Source: Bacteroidota bacterium (GTDB taxonomy: Bacteria > Bacteroidota > Ignavibacteria > UBA10030 > UBA8401). Taken from it: a DNA stretch of 6,605 nucleotides. Position numbers and translations under genes: made by a program. The stretch's first letter is position 1; each line of letters begins with the position of its first letter. Shown here one piece after another: positions 1 through 6,605 of this stretch. A model generated the notes under the pieces. The model did not search any database and was not told the origin of the DNA. It was given only the letters and a program-made list of their open reading frames with translations. The DNA is taken from positions 1 through 6,605 of the forward strand of contig JAVBYH010000073.1 in NCBI GenBank assembly GCA_030824175.1, written 5' to 3'.

Positions 1-2
1 TC

Positions 3-914
3 GATTCGATCGGGCAGGAATGCCGGCTCACCGACCTGAAAAATGAGGCCGACCGTCAGTGTATCGCGGACTTTTTTCAGGCCGACACCGCACGCGATAC
101 GCTGCGCGGTAAACGGCTTGGATTGATCGGCGAGATCTCGGATTGGCTTGTCGCTTCGGATGTCGCCGGTGAGACGCTGGCCTCCAAACTCGGGATCGAA
201 CTTGTCAGGATCCCCTGGAAGGACGTGCGTGATTACAACGAGTGTACTCCCGATCCCGGCTTTCTCTCCGCCTATGCGGCCGATGCCAGTCATAACATAG
301 CAGACGCGGGAAGGGTCCATACAGCCCTGTCCGATCTTGTCACCGATCGGCGGCTCGATGCGATCACGGTAGAATGCTTCTCGCTGGTGAAGGCGAATTC
401 GGTCACGGCATGCCTTGCGTTGTCGAAACTGAATGACGACGGCATACCCGCCGGTTGCGAGGGCGACCTTGCGAGCATTGCCGGAATAATGCTCGTGAAG
501 GAAGTCACCGGCATCATCCCCTGGATGGCCAACACGGTAAAGGTCGATGCCGATCGGGCAAAGTTTGCGCACTGCACCGCGCCGGCGGGGTTGATGTCGA
601 AATTTAAAATAGAAACACACTACGAGACGGGACGCGGAACATCCATCAAAGGCGAATTTGCCGGCGATGATGTGACACTATTCAGGATCGACCGCACACT
701 CGGCAGGGCTTTTTTGGAATGCGGCACGATCATATCGAGACCGTCGAGCACAGATGCCTGCCGCACACAAATTGAAGTGATGCTTCCCGAGGCATCTGCA
801 GCGGTCCTCAAGCATGCGCCGTTGGGGAACCATCATCTTATCATCCCCGGCGATCACCGCGAAAAACTCAGGATGTTCTGCAGGCGTACCAACATGACGG
901 TGACAAATGCGTAG
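3..914 (+). CDS. L-fucose isomerase-like sugar isomerase, C-terminal part (5' truncated)
   Basis: The reading frame is open from the left edge to a TAG stop and gives 303 residues without the true start; an in-frame TTG at 123 lies inside conserved sequence and is not a credible start. The protein resembles the L-fucose/L-arabinose isomerase superfamily (cytoplasmic, metal-dependent aldose-ketose isomerases). Visible landmarks are ITVECFSL (Glu at nt 372-374), the acidic motif GCEGD (nt 453-467), FAHCTAP (His at nt 570-572) and a C-terminal PLGNHHLIIPGDH segment. In this family conserved Glu, Asp and His residues bind the catalytic metal, and these motifs fit that role by inference. Family members I know run about 450-600 residues, so one third to one half is missing. 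The next gene starts 58 bp downstream, which suggests one operon. Fucose, arabinose or another pentose or deoxyhexose could be the substrate; the sequence does not decide, so no gene symbol is given. Confidence 0.83.
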   Translation, partial: DSIGQECRLTDLKNEADRQCIADFFQADTARDTLRGKRLGLIGEISDWLVASDVAGETLASKLGIELVRIPWKDVRDYNECTPDPGFLSAYAADASHNIADAGRVHTALSDLVTDRRLDAITVECFSLVKANSVTACLALSKLNDDGIPAGCEGDLASIAGIMLVKEVTGIIPWMANTVKVDADRAKFAHCTAPAGLMSKFKIETHYETGRGTSIKGEFAGDDVTLFRIDRTLGRAFLECGTIISRPSSTDACRTQIEVMLPEASAAVLKHAPLGNHHLIIPGDHREKLRMFCRRTNMTVTNA

Positions 915-920
915 CGCCGG

Positions 921-939
921 CCTCATGAGGGACCGGTCC
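921..939. repeat. Two abutting 10-bp perfect palindromes in the isomerase-GH3 gap
   Basis: CCTCATGAGG (921-930) and GGACCGGTCC (930-939) are each perfect inverted repeats and share base 930. They lie in the 58-bp gap between the isomerase stop and the GH3 ribosome binding site. Neither has a loop, so they read as DNA dyads rather than terminator stems. A combined RNA hairpin is possible (CCGGCC at 917-922 with GG at 929-930 and CCGG at 933-936, bulging GA), but it has no following U-tract. They may be an operator or simply chance; no function is assigned. Confidence 0.35.
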
Positions 940-957
940 TGCCGCATGCATCTCACG

Positions 958-966
958 AAAGAAGGA
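958..966 (+). promoter_or_regulatory. Ribosome binding site of the GH3 gene
   Basis: AAAGAAGGA ends six bases before the ATG at 973. It is a good Shine-Dalgarno match and decides the start in favour of 973 over the in-frame ATG at 907, which overlaps the upstream gene and would put 22 non-signal residues before the signal peptide. Confidence 0.7.
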
Positions 967-972
967 TGTGCC

Positions 973-2739
973 ATGATGAAATATAGGATTATGAAACACA
1001 TGTGTGTGATGCTTCTGCTGTCGGGACTGGTCAATGCCCAGCCGCAGCACTGGGTGGATTCGACGCTTGCGTCCATGACGCTGGAAGAAAAGGTCGGGCA
1101 GCTCTTTGTCGTGGAGGTGTCTGTCGTGTACGCTCACGAAGAAGCGCCCGCATACACGTACGCCCTCGACATGATCCGTCGTTACCACGTCGGTTCGTTC
1201 ATCCTCGCGGGCGGCAGCATCCTGGAGGTGCCCGTCATCACCAACCGGCTCCAGTCGGCGGCGAAAGTACCCCTCCTCATCAACGGAGACATGGAAGCCG
1301 GCATGACCTATGGCATCCCCTGGCGGCGATCGCGCGGGTGGACCGAACGGCTCCCGGCGTTCATCCCGGGCGGAGGAACGCAGTTCGTCTCGCAGATGGC
1401 GATCGGTGCGACGCGCAACCCCCGGTATGCGCACGAACTCGGCCGCATTACCGCACTCGAGTCCCGCGCGGTCGGCATTCACTGGAGCAACTCTCCCGTA
1501 GCCGATGTGAACAGCAATCCGGACAATCCCATCATCAACACCCGCTCCTTCGGAGAAGACCCTGCTCTCGTGGCGGAGATGGTGAAGGCATATGTCGGGG
1601 GCGCGCAAGGTGAGCGGATGATCGCAACATTGAAGCATTTTCCGGGCCATGGAGACACGCGTGAGGATTCGCACATGCAGCTGCCTGTGCTCGCCTTCGG
1701 CCGACAGCGGCTCGACAGCGTCGAATTGGTCCCGTTCAGGGCGGGCATTGCGGCGGGCTGCAAGGCGATCATGACGTCTCATCTGGCGCTGCCCCTCATC
1801 GATCCGACGAATCGGCCGGCTACGTTGTCGCGGCCGGTCATCACCGGCATCCTTCGGAAGCAGTTGGGATTCGAAGGGATCATTGTCACGGACGGGATGC
1901 AGATGCAGGGGATCAGCGACAACTTCGGTTCCGCGGAGGGAGCCGTTACCGCCATCGAGGCGGGAGTCGATGCCGTGCTCGGGATCGGAGACATCGACAA
2001 AGGCTACCACGGAGTGCTCGAGGCTGTCCGCACCGGCAGGCTCACACCGGAGCGCATCGATGCTTCCGTTCGCCGCATCCTCTCCGCAAAGGCCTGGGCC
2101 GGCCTCGATCGTCAACGAAGAGTGGAGATCGATTCTATCTTCACCATCGTCGGCTCCGCCGGGTCCCGGCGCATCAGCGAAGAGATCTCCGATGCCTCGG
2201 TGACGTTGCTCCATAATGCGGGACCGATCCTGCCGATTTCCCGATCGGCACGCGTGCATGTGGTGACGGTGACGGAGACGCCGTCTGCTGCGGCAGGGAC
2301 GGACCTGCTCAACGAGCTCCTGCCGTTCGTCGCTTCCGCAACGCTCACAAGGGTTTCCAACGAGACGGGAAGCGAACGCTTCGCCGAGATCGCCGCTTCG
2401 ATCCGTCAGAACGACGTGCTTGTTGTCGGTGTCTACCTTTCCGTCATCGCGTGGAAGGGGGAAAGGAGGTTCGCGAAACCGCTGGATGAATTTCTACGAT
2501 CCCTCGGCACCGCTGCGGTCCCGGTCGTGCTCGTCGCGTTCGGCGATCCGTACGTTCTCGGAAGGCTCCCCGAGACGTCCGCCTGCATGACGCCCTACAA
2601 CGGAACCTATCTTGCGGAGCGGTCTGTTGCGCGCGCGCTTACCGGAGTGATTGCAATTCGCGGCACCCTCCCGGTCACGATACCGGGACGTTATCGTCGG
2701 GGAGAAGGGATACAACTGCAGGCGACAACACATCCATAA
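973..2739 (+). CDS. Exported NagZ-like family GH3 beta-N-acetylhexosaminidase
   Basis: This 588-residue protein starts at 973, where a Shine-Dalgarno sequence precedes a signal peptide with hydrophobic core and probable cleavage after VNA (residue 22). A later ATG at 991 would also leave a usable signal. The N-terminal GH3 TIM barrel spans about residues 25-375. It carries MTLEEKVGQLF, NTRSFGEDP (189-197), the NagZ signature KHFPGHGDT (221-229) continuing to Asp232 and His234, and the nucleophile motif VTDG (Asp307). The Asp-His pair is the general acid/base typical of the N-acetylglucosaminidase branch, as opposed to beta-glucosidases. A GH3 C-terminal alpha/beta domain follows (about 400-588). 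Likely role: removal of terminal beta-GlcNAc from glycans or muropeptides outside the cytoplasm. The usual EGG near the substrate pocket is EAG here (108-110), followed by a loop longer than normal, so specificity is uncertain. The aminotransferase gene begins 25 bp downstream. Confidence 0.9.
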   Translation: MMKYRIMKHMCVMLLLSGLVNAQPQHWVDSTLASMTLEEKVGQLFVVEVSVVYAHEEAPAYTYALDMIRRYHVGSFILAGGSILEVPVITNRLQSAAKVPLLINGDMEAGMTYGIPWRRSRGWTERLPAFIPGGGTQFVSQMAIGATRNPRYAHELGRITALESRAVGIHWSNSPVADVNSNPDNPIINTRSFGEDPALVAEMVKAYVGGAQGERMIATLKHFPGHGDTREDSHMQLPVLAFGRQRLDSVELVPFRAGIAAGCKAIMTSHLALPLIDPTNRPATLSRPVITGILRKQLGFEGIIVTDGMQMQGISDNFGSAEGAVTAIEAGVDAVLGIGDIDKGYHGVLEAVRTGRLTPERIDASVRRILSAKAWAGLDRQRRVEIDSIFTIVGSAGSRRISEEISDASVTLLHNAGPILPISRSARVHVVTVTETPSAAAGTDLLNELLPFVASATLTRVSNETGSERFAEIAASIRQNDVLVVGVYLSVIAWKGERRFAKPLDEFLRSLGTAAVPVVLVAFGDPYVLGRLPETSACMTPYNGTYLAERSVARALTGVIAIRGTLPVTIPGRYRRGEGIQLQATTHP

Positions 2740-2753
2740 CGATGAACGCGCAC

Positions 2754-2759
2754 AGGTGG
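2754..2759 (+). promoter_or_regulatory. Ribosome binding site of the aminotransferase gene
   Basis: AGGTGG lies five bases before the ATG at 2765. It supports that start over the upstream in-frame TTG at 2651, which lies inside the GH3 gene and would add 38 residues unlike any aminotransferase N-terminus. Confidence 0.55.
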
Positions 2760-2764
2760 CAGCT

Positions 2765-3913
2765 ATGGTCAATAAACTGATGGACGAAATAAAACCCTTC
2801 ATCGTCATGGATGTGCTGGAACGCGCATCGGAGATGGAGAAAAAGGGAATCAATGTCGTTCACTTCGAGGTCGGTGAACCGGACTTCGATCTTCCCGAGG
2901 CGGTGAAGATCGAATCCGCGAGGGCGATTGATCACGGCCACACGCATTATACGCACAGCCTGGGCGACCTTCGGCTCCGTGAAACGATTGCGCGTTTCTA
3001 TCACCGGACATACGGCGTCACGACACACGCAGACAACATTATTGTCACATCGGGCTCTTCACCTGCCATCCTGCTCGCCTTGTCCGCAATGATCGAGCCC
3101 GGCGATGAAGTGATCATTTCGAACCCCGGCTATGCCTGTTATTCCAATTTCATAAAATATGTTCACGGCCGGGTCGTCGACGTGCCGGTGTTCCCTGATA
3201 ACGGCTTTCAATTCTCGCCTCGTGAAATTGCACGAAAGGTGACCGATCGGACGAAGGTGATCGTCATCAACTCGCCCATGAACCCCACCGGCAATCTGCT
3301 CTCGCCGGAGGTGATGAAGGAAATTGCCGGCCTCGGGCCGCATATTCTTTCCGATGAGATTTATCAGGGACTCGTGTATGAGGGAACGCCGCATTCGATC
3401 CTTGAATATACCGACAAGGCGTTTGTCATCAACGGCTTTTCAAAGGCCTATGCCATGACCGGATTGCGGCTCGGGTATTGCATCTGCCCCGATGAGTTCG
3501 TGCGCCCCATCCAGAAGCTTCAGCAGACCCTCTTCATCTGCGCCCCGTCGGTGGCGCAGCAATGCGGCATCGCGGCCCTGGAACTGTGCGATGACGATCT
3601 GCACACGATGAAGCGCATTTACAACGAGCGCAGGGTGTACATGATCGCCCGGCTTCAAAAAATGGGATTCAGCATTCCTGCCGAACCCACCGGCGCCTTT
3701 TATATTTTCGTCGACATCCGTCATCTCTCGTCCAACTCATACGACCTTGCCTTCGACATCCTCGAGAAGGCGCATGTCGGCGTCACTCCCGGCATCGATT
3801 TCGGATCGAACGGGGAAGGATTCTTGCGCTTCTCGTACGCCACCTCCATCGGGAACATCGAAGAAGGATTGAACCGTCTGGAACTCTATCTTCACAATGT
3901 CATCTGCCCATGA
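2765..3913 (+). CDS. PLP-dependent aminotransferase, class I/II (fold type I)
   Basis: A complete 382-residue protein of normal length for the aspartate/aromatic aminotransferase superfamily, with no signal peptide, so cytoplasmic. It shows FEVGEPDFD (34-42), the phosphate-binding SGSSPAI (96-102), NSPMNPTG (169-176, Asn173 contacting the cofactor), SDEIY (196-200, Asp197 pairing with the PLP nitrogen, Tyr200), the Schiff-base lysine in FSK (Lys227) followed by MTGLRLGY, and Arg355 in FLRFSYA, which by family precedent binds the substrate carboxylate. It transfers an amino group from an amino acid to a 2-oxo acid. The substrate cannot be read from sequence, and asp/ala/aromatic/kynurenine-type activities are all possible. 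It is not of the DegT/AHBA type that aminates nucleotide-linked sugars, so a direct sugar role is not supported. It sits 25 bp after the GH3 gene and its stop overlaps the GH67 start, so it belongs to the same transcript. Confidence 0.93.
   Translation: MVNKLMDEIKPFIVMDVLERASEMEKKGINVVHFEVGEPDFDLPEAVKIESARAIDHGHTHYTHSLGDLRLRETIARFYHRTYGVTTHADNIIVTSGSSPAILLALSAMIEPGDEVIISNPGYACYSNFIKYVHGRVVDVPVFPDNGFQFSPREIARKVTDRTKVIVINSPMNPTGNLLSPEVMKEIAGLGPHILSDEIYQGLVYEGTPHSILEYTDKAFVINGFSKAYAMTGLRLGYCICPDEFVRPIQKLQQTLFICAPSVAQQCGIAALELCDDDLHTMKRIYNERRVYMIARLQKMGFSIPAEPTGAFYIFVDIRHLSSNSYDLAFDILEKAHVGVTPGIDFGSNGEGFLRFSYATSIGNIEEGLNRLELYLHNVICP
3910..3913 (+). promoter_or_regulatory. ATGA stop/start overlap coupling aminotransferase and GH67 translation
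   Basis: The ATG of the GH67 gene (3910-3912) overlaps the TGA stop of the aminotransferase gene (3911-3913). No Shine-Dalgarno-like purine run precedes it (the upstream bases are pyrimidine-rich, ending CATCTGCCC), so re-initiation by ribosomes finishing the aminotransferase is the likely route of translation. Confidence 0.75.
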
Positions 3914-6054
3914 AAAAACTATTCCTCATTGTTGCATGCATCCCACTGTTCACCGGCGTGCGGGCGGAAAACGGATACGACCTCTGGATGCGGTACCATC
4001 GCATAGAACGCGCGTCGCTCCGCACCGACTCCAAACGGTGCATCGAGGGGGTAACGGTCCATGGCGGCACCGCCACGGCTCGCATCATCGCACACGAATT
4101 GACCACGGGTGTCAATGGATTGCTGGGCACGGCGGTCACACCTGCCGACAGGATCGGCGATAACTTCATCGTCGCCGGCACCCCGGTTTCCATGCCCGCC
4201 ATGCCGTCTTCGGTGAAAGACAAATTGCAGCACACCGGCGGTGAAGGGTTTGTCATCGAATCGTCGACGATGCAGGGAAAACATGTGACCGTTATTGCAG
4301 GCAACACGGACGTCGCCGTGTTGTACGGAACATTCCACTATTTGAGGCTGCTGCAGACAGCGCGGTCCATTCGCCGCCTTGCGATCGTGAGTGTTCCCAG
4401 GATCGACATTCGCATACTCAACCACTGGGATAATGTGAACAGGCATGTCGAACGGGGGTACGCGGGCCAATCCATCTGGGACTGGCACCGATTGCCGGGG
4501 TATATCGATCGTCGCTATGTTGACTATGCTCGGGCGTGCGCCTCCGTCGGCATCAATGCAACGGTGCTGACGAATGTGAACAGCAACGCCCTCGTCATGA
4601 CCGCGCCCTATCTTGAAAAGGTGGCGGAGCTCGCGAATGTCCTGAGGCCGTACGGCATCCGTGTGTTTCTCACCGCGCGGTTCAGCGCACCCATCGAAAT
4701 CGGCGGCCTGAAGACCGCCGATCCGCTGGACACGCTCGTGCAGCAATGGTGGAGGACTAAGGCGGATGAGATCTATTCGCATGTTCCCGACTTCGGCGGA
4801 TTTTTGGTGAAGGCGAATTCCGAAGGCCAGCCGGGGCCGCAAAATTACGGCCGCAACCATGCCGAAGGGGCGAACATGCTGGCCGATGCCGTTTCCCCGC
4901 ACGGCGGCATCGTCATGTGGCGCGCCTTCGTGTACAGCAACGAAACGCCCGAGGACCGGGTGAAGCAGGCGTACAGCGAATTCAAACCGCTCGACGGCGT
5001 CTTCAGGAAAAACGTGATGCTGCAGGTGAAGAACGGGCCGCTCGATTTCCAGCCGCGCGAGCCCTTCTCGCCGCTCTTCGGCGCCATGCCGAAAACACCG
5101 CTAGCGATGGAATTCCAGATCACGCAGGAGTATCTCGGCCAGGCCACAAACCTCGTGTATCTCGCGCCGATGTACAAGGAAGTGCTCGATGCCGACACGC
5201 ATGCGAAGGGGAACCGGTCCACCGTGGCCAGCGTGATCGACGGTTCACTCGAGGGACATGAACGCTCCGCCATGGCCGGCGTTTCGAATATCGGAAGCGA
5301 CATCAACTGGACCGGTCACCTCTTCGGACAGGCGAACTGGTACGCTTTCGGCAGACTGGCATGGGACCATGCACTTTCGCCTGAAACGATCGCCGATGAA
5401 TGGCTGAAACAAACGTTCACCGATGATGCGACATTTTTAACGAAGGCAAAGCATATCATGATGGCGTCGCGCGACGCGGCAGTGAGGTACATGACGCCGA
5501 TGGGCCTGCACCACATCATGGGCACTGGCCATCATTACGGGCCCGCACCCTGGGTGAACGATGCGGGCCGGGCCGACTGGAATCCCGTGTATTATCACAA
5601 GGCGGACGCACAGGGCCTCGGGTTTAACCGGAGCAGCACCGGCAGCGACGCTTTGGCGCAATACGCTCCCGGAGTCCGCGCACGGTTCGAGATCTTGAGC
5701 TCCTGTCCCGAAGAATATCTGCTGTGGTTCCATCATGTGCCGTGGGGATATACAATGAAGAACGGCGCCGCGATGTGGGACGAGCTGTGCGCCCGCTATT
5801 ATTCCGGCGTCGACAGTGTGCGGTCCATGCGACAGCAGTGGGCCGCGCTTCGACCCTATGTCGATGAGGAACGATTCGAGCACGTGACAATGCTGCTGGC
5901 GGTGCAGGAACAGGAGGCCGTGTGGTGGCGCGATGCATGCCTCCTCTATTTCCAGACGTTTTCGAAGATGCCCATCCCGGTACGCTATGAACAACCCGAT
6001 CGGACACTGGAATATTACCGATCGTTGAAGTTCCCGTACGCGCCGGGGAATTGA
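3910..6054 (+). CDS. aguA: Exported GH67 alpha-glucuronidase
   Basis: This complete 714-residue protein matches the usual GH67 length. GH67 enzymes release terminal alpha-1,2-linked (4-O-methyl-)glucuronic acid from the non-reducing ends of xylo-oligosaccharides. Residues 1-19 form a Sec signal peptide (MKKLFLIVAC..., probable cleavage after VRA), so it should act in the periplasm or outside. An N-terminal GH67 domain (about 20-165) starts with GYDLWMRY. The catalytic barrel (about 166-490) includes VKANSEGQPGP (Glu305, general acid), NGPLDFQPREP (Asp379) and EFQITQEY (Glu407). The spacing of these three agrees with the Glu292/Asp365/Glu393 set described for the Cellvibrio enzyme. YLAPMYKEVLDADT, DGSLEGHERSAMAGVSNIG and the C-terminal helical domain with CPEEYLLWFHHVPW and WWRDACLLYFQTFS are also hallmarks. 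It is translationally coupled to the aminotransferase and followed after 44 bp by a beta-galactosidase gene. All catalytic residues are present. Confidence 0.97.
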   Translation: MKKLFLIVACIPLFTGVRAENGYDLWMRYHRIERASLRTDSKRCIEGVTVHGGTATARIIAHELTTGVNGLLGTAVTPADRIGDNFIVAGTPVSMPAMPSSVKDKLQHTGGEGFVIESSTMQGKHVTVIAGNTDVAVLYGTFHYLRLLQTARSIRRLAIVSVPRIDIRILNHWDNVNRHVERGYAGQSIWDWHRLPGYIDRRYVDYARACASVGINATVLTNVNSNALVMTAPYLEKVAELANVLRPYGIRVFLTARFSAPIEIGGLKTADPLDTLVQQWWRTKADEIYSHVPDFGGFLVKANSEGQPGPQNYGRNHAEGANMLADAVSPHGGIVMWRAFVYSNETPEDRVKQAYSEFKPLDGVFRKNVMLQVKNGPLDFQPREPFSPLFGAMPKTPLAMEFQITQEYLGQATNLVYLAPMYKEVLDADTHAKGNRSTVASVIDGSLEGHERSAMAGVSNIGSDINWTGHLFGQANWYAFGRLAWDHALSPETIADEWLKQTFTDDATFLTKAKHIMMASRDAAVRYMTPMGLHHIMGTGHHYGPAPWVNDAGRADWNPVYYHKADAQGLGFNRSSTGSDALAQYAPGVRARFEILSSCPEEYLLWFHHVPWGYTMKNGAAMWDELCARYYSGVDSVRSMRQQWAALRPYVDEERFEHVTMLLAVQEQEAVWWRDACLLYFQTFSKMPIPVRYEQPDRTLEYYRSLKFPYAPGN

Positions 6055-6098
6055 CAGTCCCTCTCAATGAGACACGCTGCACACATAATTCCACCCCC
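6055..6098 (+). other. 44-bp intergenic spacer before the GH2 gene
   Basis: No stem-loop with T-run and no Shine-Dalgarno sequence is visible; the bases just before the next ATG are CCACCCCC. TTGACA at 6051-6056 and CATAAT at 6084-6089 are 27 bp apart, too far for a standard sigma-70 promoter. Read-through transcription from the GH67 gene is the simplest reading. Confidence 0.5.
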
Positions 6099-6605
6099 AT
6101 GAAATTTGTCTTTGTCATTGCATGCGCTGCGATCGTGGCGGCTGCCACATGCGCGGCCAACGCTGTGTCCGAATCGGCCGACAACAACCATCCGCACGAC
6201 TGGGAAAATCCGGCGGTGTCCGAAATCAATAGGGAGGCGCCGAGGGCGTACTTCATCCCGTATGCATCGGCCGAACAGGCGATGGAAGCCGACATCTGGA
6301 GCTCGCCGAATATCTCATCGTTGAACGGACTGTGGAAATTCAAATTGTCGCACACCCCGTTCGTTCGTCCGGCGGAGTTTTATAAAGATGAATGGAACAC
6401 CGATAACTGGAAGACGATCAACGTGCCGGCGAACTGGGAACTGGAGGGATACGACGTCCCCATTTATACGAACATCAGGTATCCGCACGAGGCGACGCCG
6501 CCGACGATACAGACGCAGTACAATCCGGTCGGATCGTACAAGCGCATGTTCACTGTTCCGGATGCATGGAACGGACGCGAGATCATCCTCCATTTCGGCG
6601 CGGTG
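6099..6605 (+). CDS. lacZ: LacZ-type GH2 beta-galactosidase, N-terminal part (3' truncated)
   Basis: The frame runs from ATG 6099 past the right edge, giving the first 169 residues. A signal peptide (MKFVFVIACAAIVAAATCAANA, shown only as its start MKFVFVIAC and end AANA) with probable cleavage after residue 22 implies export, unlike cytoplasmic E. coli LacZ. The mature part begins with DWENP (34-38) and INREAPRAYF, then SLNGLWKF (74-81), VPANWELEGYDVPIYTN (109-125) and NPVGSYKRMF (142-151). These align segment by segment with the start of E. coli LacZ, where the Asn of YTN (Asn102; Asn125 here) is an active-site residue. This stretch is the GH2 sugar-binding jelly-roll domain. Full members have about 1000-1100 residues, and the catalytic barrel is outside the window. 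Expected reaction: hydrolysis of terminal beta-galactosides. Related GH2 activities on other sugars cannot be excluded without the catalytic domain. It lies 44 bp after the GH67 stop. Confidence 0.9.
   Translation, partial: MKFVFVIACAAIVAAATCAANAVSESADNNHPHDWENPAVSEINREAPRAYFIPYASAEQAMEADIWSSPNISSLNGLWKFKLSHTPFVRPAEFYKDEWNTDNWKTINVPANWELEGYDVPIYTNIRYPHEATPPTIQTQYNPVGSYKRMFTVPDAWNGREIILHFGAV

Noticed and set aside
907..972. Upstream ATG at 907 as the start of the GH3 gene, overlapping the isomerase stop by 8 bp
   Set aside because: It would place 22 extra polar residues before the signal peptide and lacks a ribosome binding site, whereas ATG 973 has a good one at proper spacing.
1002..1613. 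Plus-strand open frame (203 codons) within the GH3 gene in another frame
   Set aside because: It is an out-of-frame shadow with an Arg/His/Pro-rich product and no motif, inside conserved GH3 sequence.
868..2259. Long antisense open frame (463 codons) opposite the isomerase end and the GH3 gene
   Set aside because: It lies over strongly conserved GH3 motifs, its translation is rich in Arg, His and Asp with no recognisable domain, and long antisense frames are expected opposite GC-rich coding sequence.
3910..3939. Possible lipoprotein signal (IVAC, Cys10) in the GH67 protein
   Set aside because: The hydrophobic stretch before Cys10 is too short and the hydrophobic core continues past it to a normal VRA cleavage site.
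3919..4902. Antisense open frame (327 codons) opposite the GH67 gene
   Set aside because: It is fully covered by a confident GH67 coding sequence, and its translation is low-complexity Arg/His/Gly-rich without family motifs.
6051..6089. Possible promoter TTGACA ... CATAAT before the GH2 gene
   Set aside because: The 27-bp spacing is far from the 16-18 bp optimum, and the TTGACA includes the GH67 stop codon; likely coincidence.
5624..6355. Antisense open frame (243 codons) across the GH67-GH2 junction
   Set aside because: It covers conserved GH67 C-terminal and GH2 N-terminal coding sequence and has no recognisable domain, so it does not support a gene in the spacer.

Overview
The window is a compact plus-strand gene cluster for breaking down complex carbohydrate. 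It holds five protein-coding genes, all in the same direction, with gaps of 58, 25 and 44 bp and one 4-bp overlap. In order they are: the C-terminal two thirds of a sugar isomerase of the L-fucose isomerase type (cut by the left edge), an exported NagZ-like family GH3 beta-N-acetylhexosaminidase, a class I/II PLP-dependent aminotransferase, an exported GH67 alpha-glucuronidase, and the N-terminal 169 residues of an exported LacZ-type GH2 beta-galactosidase (cut by the right edge). No RNA gene, transposon, CRISPR array, intrinsic terminator or convincing promoter was seen. There is no gene-free stretch longer than 58 bp, so the window looks like the interior of a longer operon.

Organism: the sequence is moderately GC-rich. 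Three hydrolases carry Sec-type signal peptides. Some genes have a purine-rich Shine-Dalgarno sequence and others have none. Exported hydrolases clustered with sugar-metabolism genes suggest a heterotrophic polysaccharide degrader, perhaps of the Bacteroidota/Ignavibacteriota (FCB) group or a similar Gram-negative lineage. This is inference. No SusC/SusD pair, 16S gene or other marker is present to settle it.

How the genes may work together (inference): GH67 would remove terminal (4-O-methyl-)glucuronic acid from oligosaccharide ends, GH2 would remove beta-galactose, and GH3 would remove beta-N-acetylhexosamine, all outside the cytoplasm. The isomerase would then feed a released aldose into catabolism as a ketose. 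The aminotransferase is the odd member. It lies between two glycosidases, and its stop codon overlaps the GH67 start codon as ATGA, so it is probably co-translated with that gene. The combination fits no single textbook polysaccharide and no backbone-cleaving xylanase is in view. The target may be a mixed heteroglycan containing uronic acid, galactose, amino sugar and perhaps deoxysugar.

The five gene-level calls range from moderately to very well supported by conserved motifs. Exact substrates and pathway roles are not determined by the sequence. I found no clear evidence of a wholly new system. The most unusual points are the coupled aminotransferase and the altered, enlarged active-site loop of the GH3 enzyme.
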